60,527 nt of DNA from an uncultured Christensenellaceae bacterium (GTDB taxonomy: Bacteria > Bacillota > Clostridia > Christensenellales > Borkfalkiaceae). The DNA lies in the NCBI GenBank assembly GCA_910588615.1, contig CAJUOI010000009.1:1-60527 (forward strand), given 5' to 3'. Both the position numbers and the translations under genes were made by a program. The notes beneath the pieces were generated by a model. It searched no databases and had not been told where the DNA came from. It saw only the letters and a program-made list of their open reading frames with translations. Shown here in pieces: positions 47,169-55,016 of this stretch. The first letter of the stretch is position 1; each line of letters opens with the position of its first letter.

Positions 47169-47453
47169 TTACTTCAAAACCCAGCCGTGCTGAACGGCAA
47201 GCCGTCGAAGCCCCTGCTCGCTATTGTAAAATTCAAGATCCATTTTGCCCTCTTTTATCAATCGTTCATATTCGTCTATTTGATATTCCAAACGACGCTT
47301 TTCATTGTTGCGTACACCGATTTTCACAAACTGAACAACCAAAACGATAACGAGGAAAATTACGAGCAAGACGCCCGCTATCGTTGCGCCGACGGCAATC
47401 CTTTTGGCTTGCGCCGCCCTTTCTTCGGCATCGACAGTTCCTTTTTTTGACAT
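47169..47453 (-). CDS. divIC: septum formation initiator (DivIC/FtsB-like)
   Basis: A 94-residue bitopic membrane protein. The cytoplasmic N-terminus is followed by one transmembrane helix (residues about 21-44, VGATIAGVLLVIFLVIVLVVQFV) and an extracellular coiled coil (RNNEKRRLEYQIDEYERLIKEG), then the conserved tail EFYNSEQGLRRLAVQHGWV. It acts in the divisome with FtsL. It overlaps the yabQ gene by 76 bases in another frame. AAGGA is ten bases upstream of the ATG. A separate sigma-A promoter lies inside yabQ (47486-47514). Confidence 0.88.
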   Translation of the reverse strand: MSKKGTVDAEERAAQAKRIAVGATIAGVLLVIFLVIVLVVQFVKIGVRNNEKRRLEYQIDEYERLIKEGKMDLEFYNSEQGLRRLAVQHGWVLK

Positions 47454-47782
47454 GATTTTTTATCCTTCCGTAATAGTCTGATACTATTATATAACCTTTT
47501 TACAAAAAAAGCAACGATTTTATGAAAACTTTTCAAATACAGAAAAAGTCCGCCCAGACAGCCGATAAAGGAATAGAGGCGAAAATCGGGCAGCTCGAAC
47601 AGCACCGACACGTACAGGAAGAGCACGGAAAAGACGAGAAAGAAACAAAAATCCCGTGCAATCTTCACCCATTTGTTTTGGAACGCATACAGGGCGCAGT
47701 AGAGAACGTCGTAAAGCACGCCGCCCGCACAACCACAGGCAACGCATACGAGAAAGATATAGATCTGGTCTGCGTCCGTCAT
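47378..47782 (-). CDS. yabQ: spore cortex biosynthesis protein YabQ-like
   Basis: A 134-residue membrane protein with three to four helices: QIYIFLVCVACGCAGGVLYD, FCFFLVFSVLFLYVSVL and YSFIGCLGGLFLYLKS. GGVLYDVLY and the position between yabP and divIC identify YabQ, needed for spore cortex formation in Bacillus. The last 25 residues are basic and overlap the start of divIC in another frame. The ATG overlaps the yabP stop (ATGA). Confidence 0.8.
   Translation of the reverse strand: MTDADQIYIFLVCVACGCAGGVLYDVLYCALYAFQNKWVKIARDFCFFLVFSVLFLYVSVLFELPDFRLYSFIGCLGGLFLYLKSFHKIVAFFVKRLYNSIRLLRKDKKSCQKKELSMPKKGRRKPKGLPSAQR
47486..47514 (-). promoter_or_regulatory. internal sigma-A promoter of divIC inside yabQ
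   Basis: On the minus strand: -35 TTGCTT (47509-47514), 17-base spacer, -10 TATAAT (47486-47491), about 32 bases before the divIC ATG. An inverted repeat AATAGT-CTGAT-ACTATT (47472-47488) lies at its start site. It would allow divIC expression in growing cells when yabPQ are silent. Confidence 0.6.
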
Positions 47783-48036
47783 TTGAACAGCCTTTGGAAA
47801 AACTTTCCCTTTGCACCGCCGTAGCGCACGAGCGATACTTCCCCGCTTGCGGAAAACGCTCCGCTTCCCTTGGAAAAAGACAAAACCTTAAAATGTGCGC
47901 CCGTAAACCGCATTTTTTTGCCTGCAACCGTCAAACGGATTTCCGTGTCCGAAAACGCATCTACGCTCTCCACGCCCGTAAGCGTTATCTTTTTCTGCTG
48001 TTCGATAGTAAGTACGCTCGTCGTTTCGTTTTGCAT
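47779..48036 (-). CDS. yabP: sporulation protein YabP-like
   Basis: An 85-residue protein of the YabP/YqfC family. KKITLTGVESVDAFSDTEIRLTVAG and the following MRFTGAHFKVLSFSKGSGAFSASGEV fit the family. Bacillus yabP is expressed in the mother cell under sigma-E. It is first of yabP-yabQ-divIC, the order found in many Bacillota. GGGAG sits directly before the ATG, too close for a good ribosome site, and the sigma-E-like promoter would start transcription near the ATG. Confidence 0.85.
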   Translation of the reverse strand: MQNETTSVLTIEQQKKITLTGVESVDAFSDTEIRLTVAGKKMRFTGAHFKVLSFSKGSGAFSASGEVSLVRYGGAKGKFFQRLFK

Positions 48037-48042
48037 ACTCCC

Positions 48043-48068
48043 ATTATATGACGAAAAACAAGAAATAT
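48043..48068 (-). promoter_or_regulatory. sigma-E-like promoter of yabPQ
   Basis: On the minus strand ATATT (48064-48068), 13-base spacer, CATATAAT (48043-48050). This matches the Bacillus sigma-E pattern (ATATT, 13-15 bases, CATACAAT or CATATAAT). The -10 also contains a sigma-A TATAAT, but no good sigma-A -35 is 17 bases away. Confidence 0.6.
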
Positions 48069-48071
48069 CAC

Positions 48072-48100
48072 AAAAAAATCCCGCTTTTTCTGCGGGATTT
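48072..48100 (-). terminator. intrinsic terminator of typA
   Basis: AAATCCCGC (48076-48084) and GCGGGATTT (48092-48100) pair around TTTTTCT; on the minus strand a run of U follows. It lies about 45 bases past the typA stop. Confidence 0.8.
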
Positions 48101-48116
48101 AAGCGCTATTTAATTA

Positions 48117-48136
48117 TTATTTCAGGCATAGTACTT
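48117..48136 (+). repeat. 20-bp repeated motif, copy 3
   Basis: TTATTTCAGGCATAGTACTT, two mismatches from the consensus. It lies between the typA stop (48143) and its terminator (48100) on the minus strand. Confidence 0.6.
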
Positions 48137-48142
48137 TATAAA

Positions 48143-49969
48143 TCAATGTAATTTCGCCTTTGCGCGTGCTTTGGCGCGCAATTCTCCGTCGAGAATGCGT
48201 TTGCGGATACGTACGTTCTGCGGCGTGATTTCCAAAAGTTCGTCGTCGGAAATAAATTCCAGTGATTCTTCGAGGCTCATTTTTTTGGGAGGCGTCAAAC
48301 GGAGCGCATCGTCCGAGGAGGAAGAACGGGTATTGGTCAGATGCTTTGTCTTGCAGACGTTGACATTGATGTCCTCATCTTTTGGAGAACAGCCGATTAC
48401 CATTCCCTCGTACACGAGCGTACCCGCGCCGATAAACAGAGTCCCTCTCCCCTGCGCGTTGAACAGACCGTACGTTACCGCTTCGCCGCTTTCAAACGCG
48501 ACCAACGCACCCGTGCGTTTGTTGGAAAGCTCGCCTTTGTACGGCTGATATTCATAAAATACCGAGCTCATGACGCCCTCGCCCTTAGTGTCCGTCAAAA
48601 ATTCGCTCTTATAGCCGAACAGTCCGCGCGCGGGAACGAGAAATTCAAGCCGCATTCGCGAACCCATTGCGCTCATATGCACGAGCTCGCCCTTTCTCTC
48701 GCCCATGCTCTGAAATACGGGACCGGTAAACGTTTCCGGAACATCTACGATTAAGCGGTCGACGGGCTCATACGTTTCACCGTCCACGTCCTTAAATAAC
48801 ACCTTGGGCGCACTCACCTGAAATTCGTAGCCCTCGCGGCGCATCGTTTCAATCAATATGGAAAGATGCATTTCTCCCCTGCCCGAAACACGGAACGCAT
48901 CGGCGGAGTCTGTGTCCTCAACCCGCAGGGATACATCGCGCAGAAGCTCGCGGTACAACCTCTCGCGCAGGTGTCGTGTGGTAACGAATTTCCCCTCCTT
49001 TCCCGCAAAAGGAGAATCGTTGATCGAGAAAATCATTTCAACGGTCGGATCGGAAATTTTAACGAAGGGCGCGGGCTCCACGCAGTCGGACGCGCAAACC
49101 GTATCGCCGATATTGATCTTTTCCAGCCCGGAAAAGCAGACGATGTCGCCTGCCGAAGCGCTCTCGCAGGGTACGCGCTCCAATCCCTCGATTTCGTAGA
49201 GATTAACGAGCTTTCCGCGCCAGCCCACATCCTTTTTATTGTAATTGCAAATGGTAACCTCCGCGCCTTGCTTTGCGACACCGCGCTCGATACGCCCGAT
49301 GCCGATACGCCCGACGTATTCGTTATAGTCAATAGACGAAACGAGAATCTGCATTCCACCTCCGTCGTTCAAATCGAGAGGCGGGAAATGGGAAAGCACG
49401 GTGTCGAAGAGTGGCGTCAAATCCGTCCCCTTTTCATTTTCGTCCAAGGAAGCCGTACCGTCGCGCCCCGAACAGAACACGAACGGGCTTTCAAGTTGGT
49501 CGTCCGTTGCGTTTAAGTCCATTAAGAGCTCCAACACCTCGTCGATGACCTCCTTGACGCGAGCATCCGGACGGTCGATTTTGTTGACGACGATAATCAG
49601 GCGCAAGCCGAGCTCAAGCGCTTTCTGTGTTACGAAACGCGTTTGCGGCATAGGTCCCTCTGCCGCATCTACAAGCAACAGAACACCCGAAACCATTTTT
49701 AACGAACGTTCGACCTCTCCCGAAAAATCCGCGTGCCCCGGAGTATCAACGATGTTGATTTTTACGTCCTTATAGTGGACGGACGTGTTCTTGGCAAGAA
49801 TGGTGATCCCGCGCTCCCGTTCGAGCGCGCCGCTGTCCATTACGCGTTCCTCCACCACCTGATTCGCGCGGAATGTGCCGCCCTGCTTCAACATCTGGTC
49901 GACGAGCGTCGTTTTGCCGTGGTCGACGTGCGCGATAATCGCAATGTTTCTTAAATCTTCTCTAATCAT
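48143..49969 (-). CDS. typA: ribosome-associated GTPase TypA/BipA
   Basis: A 608-residue translational GTPase. G1 is AHVDHGKTT, the switch region carries ERERGITILAKN, G3 is DTPGHADF and G4 NKIDRPDA. EF-G-like domains III and V and the TypA-specific C-terminal domain (GLFNAQGRGTLFIGAGTLVYEGMVIG) follow. It binds 70S ribosomes and helps assembly and stress adaptation. AGAGG is upstream of the ATG. It is a single-gene unit with promoter at 49995-50023 and terminator at 48072-48100. Confidence 0.97.
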   Translation of the reverse strand: MIREDLRNIAIIAHVDHGKTTLVDQMLKQGGTFRANQVVEERVMDSGALERERGITILAKNTSVHYKDVKINIVDTPGHADFSGEVERSLKMVSGVLLLVDAAEGPMPQTRFVTQKALELGLRLIIVVNKIDRPDARVKEVIDEVLELLMDLNATDDQLESPFVFCSGRDGTASLDENEKGTDLTPLFDTVLSHFPPLDLNDGGGMQILVSSIDYNEYVGRIGIGRIERGVAKQGAEVTICNYNKKDVGWRGKLVNLYEIEGLERVPCESASAGDIVCFSGLEKINIGDTVCASDCVEPAPFVKISDPTVEMIFSINDSPFAGKEGKFVTTRHLRERLYRELLRDVSLRVEDTDSADAFRVSGRGEMHLSILIETMRREGYEFQVSAPKVLFKDVDGETYEPVDRLIVDVPETFTGPVFQSMGERKGELVHMSAMGSRMRLEFLVPARGLFGYKSEFLTDTKGEGVMSSVFYEYQPYKGELSNKRTGALVAFESGEAVTYGLFNAQGRGTLFIGAGTLVYEGMVIGCSPKDEDINVNVCKTKHLTNTRSSSSDDALRLTPPKKMSLEESLEFISDDELLEITPQNVRIRKRILDGELRAKARAKAKLH

Positions 49970-49994
49970 ACAAACCTCTGAACGTACAACCGCT

Positions 49995-50023
49995 ATTGTA
50001 ATACTTTTAAAAAAATATTACAA
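49995..50023 (-). promoter_or_regulatory. sigma-A promoter of typA within an inverted repeat
   Basis: On the minus strand: -35 TTGTAA (50018-50023), 17-base spacer, -10 TACAAT (49995-50000). The two hexamers are part of an 8-bp inverted repeat, TTGTAATA (49996-50003) and TATTACAA (50016-50023), that could also be an operator. Confidence 0.65.
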
Positions 50024-50052
50024 CAATTTCGGCGTCCGTTACGTAAAAATTT

Positions 50053-50784
50053 TTATCCGTTATAAGAAATAAGCATCAGAATTCCGTACAGAACGACTAA
50101 ATGCGCGGGATAGAAAACGTAGAAAAAATATTTCAACTTCAGTTTCCCCCTCCGTCCGTTATACAGTAACAGCGGAATGAACGACAGAAACGCAAAATAG
50201 CTGATCGTCCAGGGCGAAGCAAGACAATGTATCAATAAAGCGATCGCAAAGCACCCGAGGCGGACGTAATAGTTATCCGTCCACCAACCCTTTCCGACTT
50301 CTTTCAAGTCGAAAAGCAACGGAAATACGGGAAGCATACAGCCCCAGAATCCGTAATCCACGTTGAACCGCATACAGAACAGATAGGTAAAAGCTACTAA
50401 ACCGATGAAAATCGCTGCGGTACAGACACTCAAACTGACGTCTTTTTCTTCGAATACGCTCTTTTGAAACGCCTGATACGCGTAGATCATAAGAGCGGAA
50501 AAGGTAAACATCGTTAAAATACTGAAATACAGTTCCTGTGAAAACAGATAAAAGACGATGGAATAGGCGATGCCCAATACCGCAACCAAGAAAACATGCC
50601 GAAATTTACTTCGCGTATAGCGGCAGCCCTCGGCAAACATCATTGCAAACAGCGGCATGGAAATTCGCCCAATCACCCTGAACGACACAACGTCGGAAAA
50701 AAACAATAACCCGATATGGTCTATCAGCATAGCGATTGCCGCGACTATTTTTATGAAATTACCGTTTAAAACGCGGACTTTCAT
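50053..50784 (-). CDS. TraX-family membrane protein
   Basis: A 243-residue integral membrane protein with about eight helices. IKIVAAIAMLIDHIGLLFF, GRISMPLFAMMFAEGCRYT and the final AHLVVLYGIL are TraX family signatures. TraX acetylates pilin in the F plasmid; chromosomal clostridial members have no known role. Here it ends the aroK-gltX-thyA-folA operon and overlaps folA by the ATGA. No conjugation genes are near. Confidence 0.85.
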   Translation of the reverse strand: MKVRVLNGNFIKIVAAIAMLIDHIGLLFFSDVVSFRVIGRISMPLFAMMFAEGCRYTRSKFRHVFLVAVLGIAYSIVFYLFSQELYFSILTMFTFSALMIYAYQAFQKSVFEEKDVSLSVCTAAIFIGLVAFTYLFCMRFNVDYGFWGCMLPVFPLLFDLKEVGKGWWTDNYYVRLGCFAIALLIHCLASPWTISYFAFLSFIPLLLYNGRRGKLKLKYFFYVFYPAHLVVLYGILMLISYNG

Positions 50785-51284
50785 GCAAGCGGCTTTAAGA
50801 CGTTTTTATTGCGGTAAGTACAAAATCGGATCGGATAGCCGTTGTCCTCTTCCCGTTCGCTCTCGTACACGAGGCGGAAATTCACGTCCTCGTCCAAATT
50901 GGGGACGAATACCTCGGCGCCGCCGTCGGCATCCACTTTGGTTACGAGCACCTCCGTGCAATACGGAATAAGCGCGCTGTACACGCTTGCTCCGCCGATA
51001 ACGAACACATCGTCCGCGGGATATTTTTTTATCTCCCCGAACAGTTCCGAAAGACTATGTACGGTAACGACTTCCTCTTCCACGTCGTCGGGTGAAAGCA
51101 CGATATTGATGCGGTTTTTCAGGGGTTTTCCGTTCGGAAACGAACGCAGGGTGTTCAGCCCCATTACCACAACCTTCCCCTTCGTCGTTTCCCGAAAGAA
51201 CTTCATATCCTTTGGAATGGAGAACATCAAATCGTTACCCTTTCCTATGCCCCAATTTTTATCTGCGTGAAAAATCGCCTTCAT
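50781..51284 (-). CDS. folA: dihydrofolate reductase
   Basis: A 167-residue NADPH enzyme regenerating tetrahydrofolate after thymidylate synthesis. MKAIFHADKNWGIGKGNDLMFSIPKDMKFF is the substrate-side signature (Asp in the position of the catalytic acid), VVVMGLNTLRSFPNGKPL contacts NADPH, and VIGGASVYSAL is the conserved GG segment. It lies nine bases after thyA, its metabolic partner, and overlaps traX. Confidence 0.93.
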   Translation of the reverse strand: MKAIFHADKNWGIGKGNDLMFSIPKDMKFFRETTKGKVVVMGLNTLRSFPNGKPLKNRINIVLSPDDVEEEVVTVHSLSELFGEIKKYPADDVFVIGGASVYSALIPYCTEVLVTKVDADGGAEVFVPNLDEDVNFRLVYESEREEDNGYPIRFCTYRNKNVLKPLA

Positions 51285-51293
51285 TCTTGCTCC

Positions 51294-52124
51294 TTAAACA
51301 GCCACGGGTATTTTCGTTTCAAGTTTGGTGTATTCGTAATTTTCAAGCGCAAACGAATCCACCGTAAAATCGTAAAAGTTTTTCACACTCTTATCTACGA
51401 CGAGGCGGGGCGCCGCCATTTGGGGATTTTTAATCACTTCTTTGACGATGGGAATATGTCTGTCGTACAGGTGCGCGTCCGCTATGACGTGCACGAGCTC
51501 GCCCGCTTCCAGCCCGCTGACCTGCGCGAACATTATGAGAAGCACCGCATACTGCACGACGTTCCAATTGTTCGCAGTGAGCATATCGTTCGAACGTTGG
51601 TTTAAAATACCGTTCAGGGTGTTGCCCGTAACGTTAAAGGTCATCGAGTACGCGCACGGGTATAAATTCATTTCGTGCAAGTCCTCGAAGTTGTAGATGT
51701 TCGTCATGATTCTGCGGGAGGCGGGATTGTGTTTTAAATCGTACAGCACGCGGTCAACCTGATCGAATTCCCCCTCTTTATAAATCGCCTTCTTTCCGAG
51801 TTGGTAGCCGTACGCCTTGCCGATGGAACCCGTTTCATCCGCCCAGCTGTCCCAAATATGCGAATTTAAGTCATGCACGTTGTTGCTCTTTTTCTGCCAA
51901 ATCCAAAGTATCTCGTCCACGCACGAGCGAAACGCCGTGCGGCGAAGCGTTAATATGGGAAATTCCTTTTTTAAATCGTAACGGTTGACGATACCGAATT
52001 TTTTTACCGTATGGGCGGGCGTGCCGTCTTCCCAGCGCGGGCGAACGTCAAGCTCGGTATCCCAAAATCCGTTGTCCAAGATTTCGCGGCAATTCGCAAC
52101 AAACAATTCGTCGGCTCTGCTCAC
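51294..52124 (-). CDS. thyA: thymidylate synthase
   Basis: A 276-residue folate-dependent enzyme making dTMP from dUMP. The catalytic Cys is in NLYPCAYSMTFNV, the folate/dUMP segment is LNGILNQRSNDMLTANNWNV, and DAHLYDRHIPIV is near the end. The start is a GTG at 52122-52124 overlapping the gltX stop (GTGA), with GGAGG four bases upstream; the ATG at 52142 lies inside gltX and has no ribosome site. It is paired with folA downstream. Confidence 0.93.
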   Translation of the reverse strand: MSRADELFVANCREILDNGFWDTELDVRPRWEDGTPAHTVKKFGIVNRYDLKKEFPILTLRRTAFRSCVDEILWIWQKKSNNVHDLNSHIWDSWADETGSIGKAYGYQLGKKAIYKEGEFDQVDRVLYDLKHNPASRRIMTNIYNFEDLHEMNLYPCAYSMTFNVTGNTLNGILNQRSNDMLTANNWNVVQYAVLLIMFAQVSGLEAGELVHVIADAHLYDRHIPIVKEVIKNPQMAAPRLVVDKSVKNFYDFTVDSFALENYEYTKLETKIPVAV

Positions 52125-53761
52125 GCTTCCTCCTCGGCGCACAGAATGCGCTCTCTCGTTTTATTTTCGCCCAAAATTTGCATAATCGACCACAGATCCG
52201 GCGTATTTGCGCGCCCCGTTACCGCAATGCGCAAAACTTCCGCAACATCTGCAACGCTGCCCTTATAGTTCTCGGGAGCGGCTTTATAGTCCTTCATCTC
52301 CGGCGCAAAGCCGAGGCTCCCCGCCACGTCCTTTACCTTGGAAAACCACACTTTTGCGTCGTCCGCGCAACTGTAAGTCTTTAAAAATTCATTTAAAATA
52401 GCCCTTTTTGTTTCCTCGTCCACGCGGTATTCGTCCTGCCGAGTTGCATTTTCGAAGAAGCAAGAAATAAATTCCATGCTTTGCCGTGCAGTCGTAAAAT
52501 CCTTTCTGCGCTTCTTCCCGCCCGTCCCCATACAGAGGTCGAGCACTTTAAGAAGATATTCCCTGTCATTGAAATACGCCTTCTGTGCATCCGTGCCGTA
52601 TTCCTTCGTCCATTCTTCGAGGAAGCCGTACATCTCTTCGGCGGAAAGACGGGAAAGTTCGTTCTTGGAAACGTCGCTGAGCTTATCCAAATCGAACAGC
52701 GCACCGCTCTTGCCCATCTTCCTGACAGAGAACGGGAATTCCTCCAACGGTTTGTCGGGGTTCTTCATATACCATTCTTCGAAATTGGAATTTAAAAGGG
52801 TCAGCATATACACGCGCACCGCTCGGGGATAGTACCCTTCAAGGCGATAAAACTCCAAAGAGAGCTCGGGATCTTTTCGCTTTGAAAGCTTGCGGCGCGT
52901 CTCTCCGTCTTGCTTCATCAGCGAGCAATTGTGCCCGTAGCGCGGACGATCGAATCCGAGAACGGAAAACAGCTCGATATGAATGGGAAGAGATGCAAGC
53001 CATTCCTCGCCGCGGACGACGAGCGTCGTGCGCATGAAGTGATCGTCGACGGCGTGCGCGAAGTGATAGGTGGGAATTCCGTCCGATTTCAAGATAACGA
53101 CGTCCTGATCGTTTTCGGTAACGGTAATCTCACCCTTGATTTCATCGCGGAACTTTATCTTATTTTCGGGATCGCCCATCGACTTCAAGCGGATGACGAA
53201 GGGCTTGCCCGCGTCGAGGTTGCGATATATTTCTGCTTCGCTCAAATTGCGGCACTTGGCGTATTTGCCGTAATAACCTGTAATTTTCTTTTCCGCCGTC
53301 TGCTGCTCGCGGAGCGCACCCAGCGCCTCTTCCGTGCAGAAACAGGGATAAGCCCGCCCGCGCGCAACCAGATCCTTAACAAACGCACGGTAAATGTCCG
53401 CCCGTTGCCGTTGATACCAAGGCGCATAGGTATCGTCCCCACCGATTTCCGCGCCCTCGTCGAAGCGGATGGAGAAATATTTCAAAGCGTTTTTCACCGC
53501 TTCCACCGCGCCGTCGACGCGGCGTTTTTCGTCCGTGTCCTCAATTCTGAGATACATGATTCCGCCGCTTTGGTGCGCAATACGTTCGTTGGCGATTGCC
53601 ACAAAGAGATTGCCGAGGTGAATAAACCCCGTCGGCGACGGCGCAAGCCGCGTAACCTCCGCTCCTTGGGGAAGGCTGCGGGGCGGATACATTTTTTCAT
53701 ATTCTTCGAGAGGCAGATACGTTTCGGGAAGCAACCGTTCTGCAAGCGCTTGATAATCCAT
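52121..53761 (-). CDS. gltX: glutamyl-tRNA synthetase
   Basis: A 546-residue class I synthetase. The HIGH-type motif is APSPTGFIHLGNL and the KMSKS-type motif KLSKRKD. YLRIEDTDEKR and IPTYHFAHAVDDH are typical. An N-terminal extension of about 40 residues precedes HIGH, and the C-terminal anticodon domain is complete; this longer form is common in Clostridia. GGAGG is nine bases before the ATG, four bases after the aroK stop. No T-box leader is present. Confidence 0.95.
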   Translation of the reverse strand: MDYQALAERLLPETYLPLEEYEKMYPPRSLPQGAEVTRLAPSPTGFIHLGNLFVAIANERIAHQSGGIMYLRIEDTDEKRRVDGAVEAVKNALKYFSIRFDEGAEIGGDDTYAPWYQRQRADIYRAFVKDLVARGRAYPCFCTEEALGALREQQTAEKKITGYYGKYAKCRNLSEAEIYRNLDAGKPFVIRLKSMGDPENKIKFRDEIKGEITVTENDQDVVILKSDGIPTYHFAHAVDDHFMRTTLVVRGEEWLASLPIHIELFSVLGFDRPRYGHNCSLMKQDGETRRKLSKRKDPELSLEFYRLEGYYPRAVRVYMLTLLNSNFEEWYMKNPDKPLEEFPFSVRKMGKSGALFDLDKLSDVSKNELSRLSAEEMYGFLEEWTKEYGTDAQKAYFNDREYLLKVLDLCMGTGGKKRRKDFTTARQSMEFISCFFENATRQDEYRVDEETKRAILNEFLKTYSCADDAKVWFSKVKDVAGSLGFAPEMKDYKAAPENYKGSVADVAEVLRIAVTGRANTPDLWSIMQILGENKTRERILCAEEEA

Positions 53762-53765
53762 ATAA

Positions 53766-54266
53766 TTAATCCTCCGTTAAGGAAACGATTTCGTTTACGA
53801 TTTCATCGATGCTCTTTCCGTCGCACTCTACCGTTACGGACGCGTACTTTTCGTACAACGGCGCACGCTCGGCATAAAGCTCCTCTACGCTCGAAACGCT
53901 GCCGCGCATAACGACGCCGCGCTTTGCAAGCGACGGAATGCGCCGTTTTACTTCGTCCGCACCGATTTTCAAATAAACGACCATGCCGATTTGCTGCAAG
54001 TGGCGCATGGCGGCTTCGGAATAGACCGCACTGCCGCCCGTGGAGACGACGCAGTGAAAGGTGTCGATACCAAGGTTGACCCGCTCTTCGATTTCAATGA
54101 AAGCATCGACACCCTTTGCTTCGATAATTTCTGAAAGCAGCGCTCCCTCTTCTCTCCGGATCAGCAAGTCGCCGTCCAGATACCCGAACCCGAGCCGCTT
54201 GGCAACCAGCACGCCCGCCGTACTCTTGCCTACAGACGGCATTCCGATGAGCACTATATTTTCCAT
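53766..54266 (-). CDS. aroK: shikimate kinase
   Basis: A 166-residue P-loop kinase that phosphorylates shikimate in the chorismate pathway. Walker A IGMPSVGKST, shikimate-contact GYLDGDLLIRR and the VVSTGGSAVYSE segment (GG-x motif) fit the family, with a lid region RRIPSLAKRGVV. The start is the ATG at 54264-54266 seven bases after a TATAAT, so the mRNA is predicted leaderless; a frame to 54302 would begin inside the promoter. It is first of aroK-gltX-thyA-folA-traX. Confidence 0.85.
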   Translation of the reverse strand: MENIVLIGMPSVGKSTAGVLVAKRLGFGYLDGDLLIRREEGALLSEIIEAKGVDAFIEIEERVNLGIDTFHCVVSTGGSAVYSEAAMRHLQQIGMVVYLKIGADEVKRRIPSLAKRGVVMRGSVSSVEELYAERAPLYEKYASVTVECDGKSIDEIVNEIVSLTED

Positions 54267-54273
54267 AACTTTA

Positions 54274-54302
54274 ATTATATAGCAATATGCCCGAATTGTC
54301 AA
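54274..54302 (-). promoter_or_regulatory. strong sigma-A promoter of aroK, probably giving a leaderless mRNA
   Basis: On the minus strand: -35 TTGACA (54297-54302), 17-base spacer, -10 TATAAT (54274-54279). Seven bases (TAAAGTT) then lead to the ATG, and no ribosome site is present. Confidence 0.7.
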
Positions 54303-54352
54303 ACGAGCGCGGTAATTAACGAATAATTTTTAAGAAATTTATTGTTTTTCTC

Positions 54353-54381
54353 TTGACAAAATAATCCGCATCGCATACAAT
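54353..54381 (+). promoter_or_regulatory. sigma-A promoter of the lipoprotein gene
   Basis: TTGACA (54353-54358), 17-base spacer, TACAAT (54376-54381). AAGGAG follows, eight bases before the ATG. Confidence 0.85.
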
Positions 54382-54415
54382 GTTAATACAATAACACTTT
54401 TAAGGAGTATCTGTT

Positions 54416-54886
54416 ATGAAAAAGAAATTCGGACTGATTTTCAGTTCCCTCGCACTCGTCGTCGTGATGATTGCAACCCTGTGCGCCTGCTCGGCTTATA
54501 ATAAGGTACTAAAGGCTTACAAGAACGCAAGCTACGAAGAAACCGAAGTCGCAGCAGAGTACGAAAAAGCCGTAAAGGATTTCTTCGGCGAAGACACCGA
54601 AAACCTCCTCACCATTCACGTTTTAAAGAAGAACGCCAAAGAAGGCAGCGGGTTCATCGGCGAACTCGAAGGCAAACTCGGCTACGTCGTCATTGCGGAG
54701 TTCAAATCGACGGACGAAATGAACGAAAGAATGAAAACCCGCGTTAAAGGCATGACCGAGGAGGAAAAAGAAGACGCGAAAAAGCTTTCCGACGCAGTTC
54801 AGAATCTCGACATTGTCAACGGTAATTGCATTTATATTATAGGAACGACAACCGACGGACTTTCGATTTGCAAAAGCACAAAGTAA
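54416..54886 (+). CDS. small lipoprotein of unknown function
   Basis: A 156-residue secreted lipoprotein. A signal peptide of about 24 residues ends in the lipobox LCAC (residues 22-25), with a hydrophobic core SLALVVVMIATL. The mature part is charged and helical (EEETEVAAEYEKAVKDFF-like stretch, KGMTEEEKEDAKKL) and has no family motif I recognise. It is flanked by its own promoter and terminator, so it is a single-gene unit. Confidence 0.85.
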   Translation: MKKKFGLIFSSLALVVVMIATLCACSAYNKVLKAYKNASYEETEVAAEYEKAVKDFFGEDTENLLTIHVLKKNAKEGSGFIGELEGKLGYVVIAEFKSTDEMNERMKTRVKGMTEEEKEDAKKLSDAVQNLDIVNGNCIYIIGTTTDGLSICKSTK

Positions 54887-54896
54887 ATTTTATTTT

Positions 54897-54924
54897 CCCT
54901 CTCCCTTCGGAGAGGGATTTTTTT
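54897..54924 (+). terminator. intrinsic terminator of the lipoprotein gene
   Basis: CCCTCTCC (54897-54904) and GGAGAGGG (54909-54916) pair around CTTC, followed by A and seven T. Confidence 0.9.
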
Positions 54925-54954
54925 ACTATTTTTTAAAAAATCGCCTAAAATAAG

Positions 54955-54983
54955 TTGTCTTTTTCGCGCGGTTATGGTATACT
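54955..54983 (+). promoter_or_regulatory. sigma-A promoter of secG-rnr-smpB
   Basis: TTGTCT (54955-54960), 17-base spacer, TATACT (54978-54983). AAAGGA is upstream of the secG ATG. Confidence 0.75.
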
Positions 54984-55016
54984 CTTATTTGATTTTGTAG
55001 TTAAAAAGGACACGCT

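Noticed and set aside
52910..53911. 333-codon open frame antisense to gltX, and a similar one (18464-19411) antisense to dnaE
   Set aside because: Same reason: fully opposite conserved genes, with no promoter or ribosome site.
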